Assembly (NCBI GenBank): GCA_026770025.1
Contig: JAMXDE010000003.1
Location: 2,418,001-2,482,000 of the forward strand
DNA length: 64,000 nucleotides
Reading direction: 5' to 3'
Source: Craspedostauros australis
Lineage: Eukaryota > Bacillariophyta > Bacillariophyceae > Mastogloiales > Achnanthaceae
In this document: in pieces, positions 12,414 through 24,600 of the stretch
How positions within the stretch are numbered: position 1 is the first letter of the stretch
Layout of the letters: the number at the start of each line of letters is the position of its first letter
Notes under the pieces: model-generated
The model's input: only the letters and a program-made list of their open reading frames with translations
The model's database searches: none
What the model was told of the DNA's origin: nothing
Program-made: the position numbers and the translations under genes

Positions 12414-12989
12414 ATGCTCTCCAATTACGCTTCCCGATCGATGATGCGCGCTGCCTCGAGCAGAAGTCGAGCCATGATGGTGCGTCGTTGCTTGTGATGT
12501 TTGATTTTGCTTCATCTGAGATGACGTGCCAGTGGAAGGCAGTCTCGGTTCATGAGCCGCTGCCTTTGTTGATGGCGGCGTTGCATGGAACAGCGGCGAC
12601 TGATAGATTCTCACCTCTCCACCATTACTGTTCTCACTCCCGCGACGCTGGAATTCCACGCACTTCATTCTATGCGATGCGGTGGATACGAACGCAACGA
12701 CCGTCAATCATCGCATTCCATCGTTTTCCAAATGCAGCTGCGACGAAACTTGGCAACTGAGGCCGCGGAGGCATCGAAACCGGCCAAGCCAGCGACACCG
12801 GCACCGACACGACCAATGCGCAAGGGCGGTGCTGGATTCTTCGCACGCTTCTCGTCGTTCCTGGCCGGTGCTGGGCTGACGGCGCTGGGCACACAATTCT
12901 ACGTGTTCCAGGAGATCAAGGATGGCAACAAATCGATGATCGCGAAGCAAAAGGAGCTGGAGGCGCGCATTGCGAAGCTGGAGGGATAA
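12414..12989 (+). CDS. Small probable mitochondrial inner-membrane protein, 2 exons, 105 aa
   Basis: Exon 1 is 12414-12479 (22 codons) and exon 2 is 12738-12989; the intron starts GTGCGT and ends ATGCAG in phase 0. Exon 1 is a typical mitochondrial presequence: Arg/Ser/Ala-rich, no acidic residue (MLSNYASRSMMRAASSRSR). Exon 2 continues with LRRNLATEAAE, matching a presequence cleavage region. Then follow an Ala/Pro/Lys linker, one hydrophobic segment (FFARFSSFLAGAGLTALGT) and a charged helix ending in KQKELEARIAKLEG, a short coiled coil. This plan suits an accessory subunit of an inner-membrane complex. I do not recognise the family, and homology searching would be needed to name it. The splice-joined presequence makes the gene call fairly secure. 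Confidence 0.72.
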
Positions 12990-14490
12990 GAAACTGAGGT
13001 GGTTGTCGGCCCGTTGAGCTTGCCGCTCGTACGGCTGGCTGACAGACGCAGTGAAAACGACGCGACAATGAAGTGATTCTGAAATGAATCATGGCCTGTG
13101 TCGAAATCGAAACTCAACAGTGGATTTGGACCCTCGAGCGGCGAGCGCTGAGAAAGGAGGATTGATCGCCCGGATGAAAGAGAGAAAGCAATGGCAAGGG
13201 ACCGAATGGAGCAAATGGAAGAATGAGAAGAAGAGAGTAGGAAGAGATTGCATTATGCTCACGCACTACATCATGCAAATAATGCCTTTTCTTTTCATGA
13301 ACTGGTCCGCTATCGTCCACAGCCAGATCTGCATTTCCATCGTAAAAAGGACTCTCCTGCTCCACTCTACGAGGATGATGATTACTATGGCGCATCGTGC
13401 ACTTGGTGCCAATACTATAGTCCCAGTCGAAATGATGACGATGTCGTCGACGGGAACAGAGTTGGTTCCGTTGTGGATGTTGCTCTGTTGTCTTCTCTGC
13501 TCTCTCTTGTCTCGAACGTAGCCTTGTCCACTTCGATTCACGTTGTCAGTCCCACCACGTTGTTTGTGGACGTCATGTGATTCGCATGTGACGTGGATGA
13601 GGTACAATTCGAACGTGAGAAAGATGTTGTGTGATTGGCTGACTTCATCGCAGTGACAGCAAAGACGCGACGACGATGTCCACATCACCGCCTGGCAGAA
13701 GTTTGGATTGCGCCACGACAGGAACAAGGAGAGGATCCAGATTGATGGTTGTTGCGAGGTGTCGTGCTGCGTTCCTGTTTGAACACAAGAGGTTCTCCTG
13801 TTTCCATTCGTTCTCCCTCTCCCTCTCTTGGAAGCTCGGCTTTGGCTCCTCGCATCATCAGTCAAACCATCTTCGTCATTGCCTTCCAACTCCTCTCTGA
13901 CAACACAACCATCCATCCATCCCTTCATCGATTGTGTGTTGGCTTGGATCGTCTGAGCGTAACATTTGAGCACCACATTCGATCACAATCCAAGGAACAC
14001 GATCAAAGAGGGCAGAACCGAAGTGCGTCCTGGCGTTGGCGGTAATGCGAGAAGTTCCCCGCTGCTGAGATCATATTAGCTCTTACCCATCTATACAGCT
14101 ATCACACCATTCCCAACTATCATATCATATTATATCATATTATACTACTCTACATTGCGACACCACAACACCACAAACACTTTGAATTCAAGCCAACGTC
14201 ATTCGTTGCTGCATTGATGGGTGGATTGATTGATGCATTGACACCACACAAACACAAATGCCAGGAACATCCACACGACCACCAATACGTACGCGTACGT
14301 GACCAATCACAAAATCAGTGACGCCATCCACTTTGACACCAACATCAACATCAACGCAAAGACGTCCATCATAAATCAGCGCATCAACGCGTCAACACAT
14401 CAATCAAAGGCAAACACTGTTAAACACGGTCAATTATTTTATTACACAACCGTCAAACACAACAATCAAACAGATTGGACGAATCGAAGC
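12990..14490. other. Intergenic region, no supported gene
   Basis: About 1.5 kb. Frames on both strands (for example 13266-13976 minus and 13248-13580 plus) overlap each other and lack domain features. The right half includes an AT-rich stretch near 14115-14155 (CATATCATATTATATC) that could be promoter DNA for the hydrolase gene. Confidence 0.45.
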
Positions 14491-17400
14491 ATGGCGCCGG
14501 ACACCATCTTCGCTCCCTCCACTTCGACCAACCCCCAAGGAGCCAAGAGCAGCTACAGGAACAGCAATGACAATACAGAATCGCATGCGACCAGCAAACC
14601 ACCACGCAGAAGGTCCTCCATGGCCAAGACCAAAGATGCCGATGGCAGCAGCCACGGATTGTGGTCGAGGATGGATCGATATGCTTCCAGGAAATCATCT
14701 TCCCCCATCAGCATCAGCGAAGTACGTGCGCCCTTTGTGTCATCCATCCATCAGTATGTCCATACGGACGTCTGTCGTATTCATGAAGGTTGCCGGTATG
14801 GGATTGGATGCCATCATTCATCTTTGATCCTTCATCATGTATGTTATGTCAAGTGACGTGATCTGCTCTACACATATTGTATGCAAGCCACTACTGTCCT
14901 CATACACCTGACTCACACGTTCTTTACATATTCTCCTCGCACCGTATGGTACCCACACTCGCGTGATAACTGTGATCGCACAATACCAACAGTTACAATT
15001 GCCGCTTGAACTGGACGCCATTGGATTCAAATCGGTCTGGGCGTACGTCTGGATCTTCCTCTTCGGAGTGGCACCGTTCTGCCACATCTACATCGGCCTC
15101 ATTGTCTTTCGCGAGTTATGCTTAGCGTTTGATTCGTTCCAGCAGACGATCCACACATATTTCTCCTGGCTCGACATCATCGCGACGGCGCTGCATTCCA
15201 GATCCAGCCGCGTCATGGAATTTTGGTGTCTCCTCGAGGCGTTGTTCTACGTCGTCATCAAGGCCAAAATCGCCTACCTCCAAACGCGTGATCCCCTCGA
15301 GGCCAGCCTCTCCGCGGCACCCTTGCTCGATCCCAGCGAACGCCGGCAGCTGTGGAATCGCATCATCGAATGCGAGTACAACGATCCCATCGCCTTCCTG
15401 CGCGGTTGGTTCTTCGATGTCGCGCTGGAGCAGATATCGCGCTACGATGTCTACGATTTCATCTGCTGGTCCATGTTCGATGGTCGCAGCCCGGAGCATC
15501 TCACCATGGAGGAGTGTCGCGATCTGGAGGACTTTGTGCAGGAGCTGGAATGGATCATTTCCCTGCAGCTTTACGGCGAAGCGACGGCAACGGCAGAAAC
15601 GAAGACCAAAACGGCAGGCGATGTGACTGGCGTGCCAGATGACGCGGAGGCGGGCGATGAGGAGCAGCAGCAGCGAACTGACGAGCGTCCTTCCCTTGTG
15701 GAGAATCCATCTGGCCCTGATGCTTCGTTATCCGAAACACAACCCAATCCGCAACCGCAGCAACAGTCTGACACGACCACAAATGACAAGAGAAGTCAGC
15801 AGGCCAATCCGAATGATGTGGCCTCTCCGTCTCGACACCAGCAACCCTCCAGACCACAGCAGCAGAAGAAATCGATGTCGTCGCCCAGCAAATTCAATCG
15901 TGACATCCATGCTGCCTCACCACTTCGGCAACGGTGGAACATTACCCCAACAGCCATACCATCCTCTGGTTCCGCCCATTGGGAACGAAGCATGACGGAC
16001 GCTAACTCAAAGGAAAGCACAGGCCTGCGTCACATCATCGAAGATGATCCGTCCGACATGTCCTGGTCCGACGAAGGTTCCTTTGGTTCCTGTTCCAACG
16101 GAAGACATCATCCACGTCCCAAACAAAGTACGTTCCAACTGATTTGGCACTTCTTTTTGTTGCAACCACGGTACGAGAAGGGAGAATGTCATGATTCAAC
16201 AGCAATGCAGCCAAGTGTGACCCACCACTCCACCTGTTTAGGCATTCTGCTTTTGCTGGGCACCAGTTTTCTGCTGATGACACAACTTGTCACAAGGCAT
16301 TACTGTATGGATCTTTCACTCACATTTCAATGTCGTTCTCGTTGTCCTCCTTGCCGCATCTACCATGTGTGTTGCGTTTCACTTCGTGATATCCAATCAC
16401 TGCACAGTCTTTCGATTCTCAGTGGATTCCACGGATCACATTCCTGGACAAGCTCGAGATCGATGGGCGCACGGGGGCCAAGTTAACGATGATGGCACGG
16501 TCGATACCACCTTCGCCCCATTCGCGGGCATGTACGATTCCGTACGGCATAGGTACGAGCAGTTCCAACGCATGGTGGAGAATTCGGACTTCCATCCCAT
16601 CCAAGACTTCGTCCGCTTCATGGAGGAGACTGCGTTGGAAATACACAAGGCCGAGGAAGCCGCCTACAATCATGCGCAGACCATGTATAGAGGTTTCATG
16701 AACACGAGCCGTGAAGGAAATGGGATGAATGCAGAGCAACAGCAGAAGCAACAACAGCAACAACAGAGCGGTAGCGAAAGAAGCTTTGCTCCCGCCGTGA
16801 CTACCGCAACAACGGACGATGATGATGCTGAGTTCGATTCGGATTCTTCGCATACTGATCCGCAGCAACAAATTGGTAACACTGGCGAGCGAACAGCAGC
16901 AACAGCAACGTCCGCCGGTGAAGGCCCGAATGATGAAGGGGCAACGCCATCACAAACTGGAACTGCACGCAAGCAACTGTGGACGTCGGTGTCCACGCAG
17001 CTCAAGGATACGCGCATGATGTTGCAGCAGCGCTTCGAGACTGCCAAGTTCTGGTCGGCGCAACGCAAAGCCCTGCAGGATCAGCTGCGTGGCAACCGCG
17101 CCATGCTCAGCCGGATGCGAGAGATGTCGTACGCCGTGCCGGCCAAGCAGATGGCGGCCTTGATGCGGAATATCACCGAGGGACATCATGCATTGGAACG
17201 CACCGAGCACCGTGCCAAGGAGGTTTTCGTCAACGCCACGAGCATCCTGTACAACAGCCGGATCGGGCAGCAATCCACCAACATGGCACGTAACTTCGTC
17301 ACGGCGCTGCAACAAAGCACGGGGGTTGGCAATGGTGTTCGGCAAGAACCAAAGCGATACGCGAAGTACTCGTCCGATCCGTTGCTGGGCATTTCGACGT

Positions 17401-18776
17401 ATCCTTTAGGTATGCACGCGTTGGTCCTGGGTGCCACGGAGATTCCACTGCGAATAATGATGCGCAATCGTGGATTCGAACGTCGATGCGTCGGCCCTGT
17501 CTCGTATTACTACCATCCAGGCAAGGCGCAGGCATCGCCACGCGGAGCGATGGGTGGGAGCGGTCCCAATGCTGGTGGCGGTCTTCGTGGAATGGGTGCG
17601 TCATCGAGCCCGTTCTTCGATCCGTCCGGCAGGTCGCCATACTTCCAGCAGCAGCCCGGAAAACGCAGCGAGGAGAAGATCCCGCTGGTGTTCGTGCATG
17701 GCATTGGAATTGGTATCATCTTCTACATGCCGTTGGTGGATTGGATGTTGGAAACGGGTCGGCCAATTCTGCTGCCAGAGATCCCATTCGTTTCGGGCTT
17801 CCGCCCGTGGCAGGGCCCCAACTCTGTTCTGAGTCCAGCGGTTGTGGCCAGCACGGTGAGTTCGTGTGATCGCTTTGCCTTGCATATTGTATAATATCAC
17901 ATTGCACGGGATACCATTGCATCACAGGGAAGGCAGTGCCGTGATGAATGTGGTATCGCAAAGCAACGTCCATCTTGACTGCGTTCTTGGCTCTTGCTTC
18001 ATCATGGAACACTTCAAATGGATTGATGGACACCTTTGCCGAGCATAATACTCTTGCGTGCATTCAACTGTGACACACCATGTTCGTCCGTAACTTGTCT
18101 TCGTTTTTCTCGCACGCGCACGTCTCCTCCCCTCTCTACCGACACTCACTTTCTGCAACATCGCTTCGTTCCCCAACAGATGACCGCTATGCTGGCCATC
18201 CACGGATTCAGCAAGGGTGCATTCCTCGCTCACTCCTACGGTAGCACGTGGCTGTCGTACATGTGCAAGTACGCGAAATCAACGGTCGCGGCCCTGCTGT
18301 TCCTGGATCCAATTTGCTTCTGCTTGCATTACAGCCGCCTGACAAAGAGCTTCGTGTACCACAGGGCAGATCCCGGCACATCGAGCTTCATGGTCCGCAC
18401 GGACATCATCGTGAATTGGACCATCCAACGCAGTTTCCCCTGGTCATGGATCATCCTCTTCGCGGAGCAGATGGAGGGCATCCCGTGCACGATCTTCCTT
18501 GGCGACAAGGATGCACTGGTGCCGGCCGAGAAGGTCGAGTCGTACGTGAAGACCAAGGGCGCACCCGTTTGCGACTTTGAAGATGCCCTCGCCACTGATG
18601 GCGAATTTTTCTACCGCACCGGCGAGGAGGGCGATCTGAATCTCTGCGTTTTCCGTGGCCACTACCACGGTCAATGGTGCGAAGAACCGGACCTGTGCGT
18701 TCCCACCATCGGCAAGGCCTGCGACGCACTGTGCAAGAAGGTGGAGGAACGCATGGCATTGAAACGGATGGAGTAA
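14491..18776 (+). CDS. Alpha/beta hydrolase with N-terminal membrane segment, 4 exons, about 1136 aa
   Basis: Exons are 14491-14721, 14993-16127, 16408-17855 and 18180-18776. Introns begin GTACGT, GTACGT and GTGAGT and end CAACAG, GCACAG and CAACAG; all joins keep frame (phases 0, 1, 0). Residues about 88-118 are hydrophobic (VWAYVWIFLFGVAPF, then HIYIGLIVF), a likely membrane anchor. A long Q/S/P-rich region follows, then a helical segment in exon 3. The hydrolase fold begins at IPLVFVHGIGIG. Exon 4 brings the nucleophile motif AHSYGS (Ser near 957), the acid in LGDKDALV (Asp near 1047) and the base in RGHYHGQW (His near 1099), so a complete Ser-Asp-His triad is present. The family likely acts on a lipid or other ester at a membrane; substrate unknown. 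Exon 3 has a second possible acceptor 15 bases downstream (start 16423), also in frame. Confidence 0.85.
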
Positions 18777-19251
18777 CCGTCGAAGTTTCTGATTGTGCGG
18801 CTTACGTGTGTCGGTACATCGGCTTCCAGTCGGTCATGGATCACCAACCAATGAACATGGTCGTACAACGCAGACATGGGCATGTGATATGCGATGGTGC
18901 GACTGTTGACAGCATGGAATCAGTAGTGTAGCATCACGTGAACAAGTCCACAGCACGACTAGGTCGTACAGCACGATGAAGCGCGCCTCCATCACACGAA
19001 TAGTACTGCTAGAAACGGAAACCGGGCGAGAATGTGTCCTGCTCTTGCTCCGACAGGGGCTGCTGCGTAAATGGCAGCTTCTTTCCGCTCTCGTCTGCTC
19101 GTATGCAAACTCTGTCTGTAACAACGTGGTTGTAAAATCGTGTACTATTATCTGTACTCTATTGCATGTTTGCTCGAATGTATTGGTGCTACTCTGCGTA
19201 CCCTCTCAGACCCACTCGTCTCCGAGTATTCAAAATGTGATTCCATCCATC
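18777..19251. other. Short intergenic region between convergent genes
   Basis: This 475 bp stretch separates the stop codons of the hydrolase (+) and START-like (-) genes and must hold both 3' ends. No frame, repeat or RNA gene is evident. Confidence 0.55.
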
Positions 19252-20892
19252 CTACGTGGACGTTGCAGGAAGGCTCTGCAAGTCGTGCATGAAGTTGGCG
19301 GCCGCCATCAACCCAACGCGTCGGGCCACCATCTGCGGGATGAAGGGCGGTGGCGTGAGATGATTGATATTGACCAGCATGCATTGCGCACCATCCTTTG
19401 AGACGTTTTGGATGAGATGCACGGTCATGATATTCTCGCCACGCGCAGCGGACGTCTGCTCGTCGCGGCACTGCACCGTCCTCGAGACGATGATGTATCC
19501 GTTGTCGATGGATTCCGAGTACATGACGTTGGTAAGCTCGATGGGCTTGCGCACGACGGGGGGCTTGGATTTGGCATGCGTGATCTTGGTGTTGCCATTG
19601 AGGACGAGGAGGTCGGTGCGGCCCAGGCTGAATTTGTTGTAGTCCTGTATGCGGCTGGAATCGAGCAAGAGATCGTAGAGATCCTTGCAGGACATCGAGA
19701 TCATCGCCGCGGATCGGATGGCAGGCACGTCGTGTCCAAAGTGCTGGGCGTTTGCATCACCAAATGTCGATCCCGTGGTCCACACGAGCACGTCGCTCGT
19801 GTTGGAGTCAGTGTTCGACGGTGGGATGGATTTGTGGCTGAAGGTGTGATGGTGCCATGAGTTGCCACCTGATTTCGCGAGCAGAGTCTTGGTTTTGGAT
19901 TCTGCGATCCATCGCGTCTCATCAAAAGCGAGATCCAGCGCGTGCTGCTTCAAGTTGGGCAGTGCGATGTCCGCCATGGGAGAAGAGGTGGGCGATGCGT
20001 CGCCTGTACCGCCGGATGTCATGTTGAGAGCCACCCAGGACTCCTGTGATTTCGCACTGCCGCTCTTGGATGATTCCGTGCCAGGCGTTGGCGGGTTGTG
20101 GGATGGTTGGCGGTAGTATTCGAGTAGGTCGGATGCATGACCATCATTGATGTCGCTGCTGTCGTCAAGCGAAAGGGAAGACGCCATGAGTGCCGGTGGG
20201 CCGTGCGTGGTGCTGAAGGAAGTGGAGTGCTGACCCTGGCGTTGCAGGGATGCTTGCGCTGTGCCGGCGAACTTGTCCAGTGCGAGATCACCCGCACGGA
20301 TGAAGTAGGTGCCGTTCTCCATGTCGACCTGCAGCGATGGATCCTGAGATGTGGCGGACGCGGCCCGTGCACAACTATTATCCATAGTCTCATTCACCGT
20401 GTGATCCATGGTATGATCAACGGTGTGATCAATGATCGCGTTGCCGACCACGGAGCTGTTGAAGTTGACGACGTGGGCGCTGTCGTTGTTGTTGTCGTTA
20501 TTGGTCAGGCTTGCGCTGATGCTGTCGACGCCATCGATGGTGGAGAACGAGCCAGTTCCCAGGGAGATGGTGGTGCTGGCTGGCGTGATGCCGCTCGGAG
20601 TTTCCATTTGCGATGGTAGATCGAAGACCATGGAGATGGACGCCTCATCCTCGCTGTCGCTGATGCTGCCGCTGAGGTTGCTTCGACTGCTGCTGCGACT
20701 GCTGTTGCTGCCACCGTCGCTGTTCTTTTGGGTCCTCTTGCCGAACATGGGCTTGCCCTTGCGGAACAGTTTCGTGAGCTTGCGGTGCTTCTTGGATGCT
20801 CCGTGTTTTGCGCTGGATGCGCTCACTTCATCGCCAGACGGATTCTGCTGCTGTTGCTGCTGTTTGGAATGGGAGATGCTGAGGAACGGCAT
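19252..20892 (-). CDS. START-like lipid-binding domain protein, 546 aa, single exon
   Basis: The start at 20892 opens MPFLSISHSKQQQQQQ. The first 60 residues are basic (KKHRKLTKLFRKGKPMFGKR), and residues about 65-330 are low-complexity, S/T/D/N-rich, and include an HTVDHTMDHTVNETMD repeat. The C-terminal about 210 residues resemble a START or START-like helix-grip domain: IRSAAMISMSCKDLYDLLLD, SSRIQDYNKFSLGRTDLL, IIVSRTVQCRD, IMTVHLIQNVSKDG, ending with a predicted amphipathic helix (VARRVGLMAAANFMHDLQS). START domains bind sterols, phospholipids or other hydrophobic ligands; ligand and location are unknown here. No signal peptide is seen. The outer retrotransposon is inserted about 430 bp upstream of the start codon, in the likely promoter. 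Domain call is moderate because the similarity is in pattern, not in a diagnostic motif. Confidence 0.7.
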   Translation of the reverse strand: MPFLSISHSKQQQQQQNPSGDEVSASSAKHGASKKHRKLTKLFRKGKPMFGKRTQKNSDGGSNSSRSSSRSNLSGSISDSEDEASISMVFDLPSQMETPSGITPASTTISLGTGSFSTIDGVDSISASLTNNDNNNDSAHVVNFNSSVVGNAIIDHTVDHTMDHTVNETMDNSCARAASATSQDPSLQVDMENGTYFIRAGDLALDKFAGTAQASLQRQGQHSTSFSTTHGPPALMASSLSLDDSSDINDGHASDLLEYYRQPSHNPPTPGTESSKSGSAKSQESWVALNMTSGGTGDASPTSSPMADIALPNLKQHALDLAFDETRWIAESKTKTLLAKSGGNSWHHHTFSHKSIPPSNTDSNTSDVLVWTTGSTFGDANAQHFGHDVPAIRSAAMISMSCKDLYDLLLDSSRIQDYNKFSLGRTDLLVLNGNTKITHAKSKPPVVRKPIELTNVMYSESIDNGYIIVSRTVQCRDEQTSAARGENIMTVHLIQNVSKDGAQCMLVNINHLTPPPFIPQMVARRVGLMAAANFMHDLQSLPATST

Positions 20893-21318
20893 GATGGGTG
20901 TTGACGTTGTTTGCAGATGGTGTGTTCGCTTCTTTTAGGGCTATGGTGGGGAGGCTTGCAGTCCAGAGACGCTGGAGGCTGGAGGATGGAGCTTTGATGA
21001 GATCAATGATATACGATACTATTTGTAGAGTGTGTTGGTATGGTTGGCCAGTCGATGCGATGCAATGCGGTGCCCTGTCGTTGATCTTTGATTCTACCGG
21101 ATGTTGATGCTTGAATGGTGGGAAACGAAGATCCAAACGACAATGATGATGGTGATGATGATGATGATGAGGAGGAGGAGGAGGAGGAGGACGCAGCGAG
21201 TTGTGTGAGTTCGCGTGTTTGCGTCAAGAGACTTTCTCGATTTGTGGTTGCATTGCGTGTTTCTGCTTTGGCTGTTGTGCTGGATCCATTCATCACTTCA
21301 CATTCTCACACTCCTGTC
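20893..21318. promoter_or_regulatory. Promoter region of the START-like gene, ending at a retrotransposon insertion
   Basis: Minus-strand upstream DNA of the START-like gene, cut off at 21318 by the outer LTR element. It contains a GAT/GAG triplet microsatellite (21143-21191). No coding frame is supported. Confidence 0.5.
21143..21191. repeat. GAT/GAG triplet microsatellite
   Basis: Tandem GAT followed by GAG triplets, about 250-300 bp upstream of the START-like start codon. Confidence 0.85.
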
Positions 21319-21322
21319 ACAA

Positions 21323-21491
21323 CAAACTCTCCTACTGGGAAAAGGCATGGAATTGGAAGTAAACAACGGATTATGAGCTCAAGGCACGAGCCATTTACCT
21401 CTCATGTGGTCTCTACTCTGCTGCGTACGATTCAGCTGCAAGTGCCCAGTCTAACGCTCAAATAACCGGTAATAACGTCCGTATCTGCTTG
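21323..21491 (-). repeat. 3' LTR of the outer retrotransposon
   Basis: This 169 bp repeat matches 36203-36371 base for base as far as I can compare. On the minus strand it begins CAAGCAGATACGG and ends GGAGAGTTTG. The short length is unusual next to the 701 bp LTR of the inner element. Confidence 0.93.
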
Positions 21492-21685
21492 GTCCCCTCG
21501 ATATGCGGTGGCTCTGCTGCTCGTCAGATCGTCTCAATCTCTTCGGTGCTCTCATGCATTCATTCGTACGGTATGTACCTGCTGCATGTCCTCATGAATG
21601 GACACCACAGGGCGCTCATCCCATCCACCAGGGAGTTACTCCCCAGCCGACCATCCGATGGGTACTGTCGCGCAGTCTCACAAAC

Positions 21686-24600
21686 TCAAAATAGAATGTG
21701 TTGTGATTGCTCTCGTCGTCTTGGACCTGATTGTGGCTTGGTCAACATATCAGCCAGGTTGGTCTCCGATGGTTCATATTGGATGACTGCCACTCCTGCC
21801 GCCACATTCTCTCGGACAAAGTGATATGCAATTGCGTTGGCTTTCTTTCTCAGCTGTGATTCAGGTGCGGATGCGTTGTAGACGACGCTCTGGTTGTCAA
21901 CTCGGATATCAGCCGGTCCCTCCAAAGGCACACCCATCATTCGAAGCTTGTATCTCATGCCAATCACAATCTCCATGGCGACCTTGAGTGCTGTGAATTC
22001 TGAACCAAATGTTGATGTCTCGATTCCATTCTGCTTCTTGCTGTACCATAAGATGGGTGAGGAATTCAAGAAAAGTAAAACACCTGTTCGAGATCGTCGT
22101 GTGTATTGATCTCCTGCATGGTCTGCATCAACAAAACACGTCATCTGCACTTCTTTGCCTCTTGGTTTTGGCATATCATGTGGTATCAATTCGCGTGCGT
22201 CGGGGTAGAAGGATGCCCAATCTGGTGTTGGAATGGTGTTCTTCTTGACGTATGCATCGTCGAACACCAAACGTGATCGGTCATGTGAGTTGAGATAGGC
22301 AAACATATGAAAAAGCACACGCAAATGTCCTGTTCTGGGGGCAGCACAGTATGAAGACATCATGCTTGTCTTGCAGCATATATCGATCCGCCCCAATTCG
22401 ACGATCCACCTCAGGATCCCAATCAGCTGTTGATAGTAGTTCATTTCCTCTGGATCACAAAGGGCGGTGGCGTCAAGCTCTGGACGGTAACCGTTTGGTA
22501 TGACGCTTTTCGCGCTGGTACGGAATTTACCGCCACGGGCCTCAAGCCATTTCTGTGCCATCTTCGTGACCTCTCGGACGTATCGCTGGGATCCCATGCT
22601 CCACTTTGGCCGCTCCGGTTCTGCTGTGAGATGGAACGGAGCGATTGTAGAGCCGAGGTATGTTGTTGGTGGACCGATCGAGGCGGGTTTGAGAAAGAAG
22701 TAAGAACCAATGTGTGAGAGTATCGCGCTGGGATCTTTGGAGATCGCCAGAATGTCATCAGTGTACACGAGGATGTACTCGTAATATTCAGACCCATCGC
22801 TCGTCACTGCTGGCTTCATCCAAACATCGCTGTCTGCACGACACGAGGTGAATCCGAGTGAGTTCTGCAGTGTCTCTGCAAGGTGCGCCCTCCAGGCAGC
22901 GCCGCTTGATTTGAGCCCATAGAGTGCGCGACAGATTATCGCTACCTTGCCTGCGTCTGCCCCGAACTCAGGTCCACATGTTGTGTAGACGCGTTCGCGG
23001 CATGGCGCGTTGAGGTATGCGTTCATCACATCTGCCGCAAGCACATCGAGGTCGTTCAGCGCCGCCAAGAGGAATGCGATTCGAACGCTCTCGCGCGTCA
23101 CCACACTGGCATATGTTATGCTGGATGGTGCTTCAGTCATGTGACCGCCTGCCACAAGTCGCGCCTTTCGTGTGAGGTCAACTTTGATATCGAAGATCAT
23201 GTGACATGCAATGTAGGTGTATCCGACTGGTGGCTTCGTATCTTCTGTCTTGATGTCGAATGCTGGTCGAACGTTCTTCATCTCCTTCTCTAATGCTTTG
23301 CGCCAGAAGTCGGTTCCTGTCTCCTCGTCGATCGCAAGAGCACGTTGGACGCTCTTCGGTAGTTCGAGACCATATTTCTCATTGCGTCGGAAGTATCGTT
23401 TGCGGTTGGCCATCAAGATGCGGTTGCGCCGCTTCATTGTGTATGGAACCCACCATCGAAAGGCAGGCTCATTGGTTAGCTGGTTGTTGGTTGCGTATTC
23501 GGCTGTCTTCACAGGATCAGCCTCCTTGGCATCTCGTAAATGAATCCATGATGTAGATCCGTCTTTCCATAACACACACAGCTTCCATCCCTTGGTCGTC
23601 TTCGTGGTCGTCTTGTCATCAGCGGTTGCTGCGGTTGGGAGTCGCTTATGGTCGATGATGTCCTCCATCAGAAGTGTTGTGTATCCGTCGTCGTCTGTTC
23701 GCGCATAGATATTTTCTGCGATCTGATTCGCATTGAACACTTCGCTGTGCCCGTCAACAAATTCAACCTCATACATGGACGTGTCAAGAAGTGGATTTGA
23801 ATGTGAGTGACCAATCAGCTTCCCGCTCGCATCGCGCTTTCGGCGCTTCACAGTACCAAATTGGATGTCATCACCCGCAGGCAACTTGACTCGAGCAGAC
23901 AGGTATCGATCATATGCGTCTTCATCGGCGTCAGCTGGCTCAATCAAAGGTTCCAATGATGTAGTCTGTTCCAGGAATGCAATGTCTTCGGCTGTGTCGT
24001 CGACGTCGTCTCCGTCGTCCCCTGGTTTGATGCCTTCCATTCGATCTTTCCATTTGTTTCGTAGATTGGACATGAAGTCGGATTGTTGTTGCTTGACTGC
24101 TTCACTGTTGAGGTCGACATCGGATAAAGGAATGACAGAGGATTTAGAAACAACAGCGCCAGAAGATGTGAGAATGTACGAGCACATCGCTTCACCCACG
24201 GCCTTTGACGGACCGAGGTAGCGACCAAGATGTTTTGTGTTCATGTTTGCTCCCTGGAGATTCATGTACCACACAAAGTCGAACCACCCAAATTCTGAAA
24301 TGTGTGAGATGTCGGTGGTGTCGCCAGTCAGGATTGTAGTTGGTGTCTGGCCATGTAGATCATATATCTGAAGTGCTGTGTTGCTTCGAATCTCTGCACA
24401 GTACTCAAAACAATAATCCCACAGATATGCAGGTGTGTTCGTCGATGTCATGAGTCGCCGATATTGACGTCGAAGTTCTCGGATCGTTGCCTCCGCTTTG
24501 TTCTGGTTGTGAATATACGCCTCCACGGGACGGATTGAGACTTGAGCCTTGAGAAGTTTGCTCTTGAAGTTGCCCTCAACTAGCTCTCGTGCATTGTCTG

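Noticed and set aside
13248-13976. Overlapping frames on both strands (110 and 236 codons)
   Set aside because: They exclude each other and neither has domain features or splice support.
23944-24228. Short frames inside pol on both strands
   Set aside because: Shadows of the intact outer pol reading frame.
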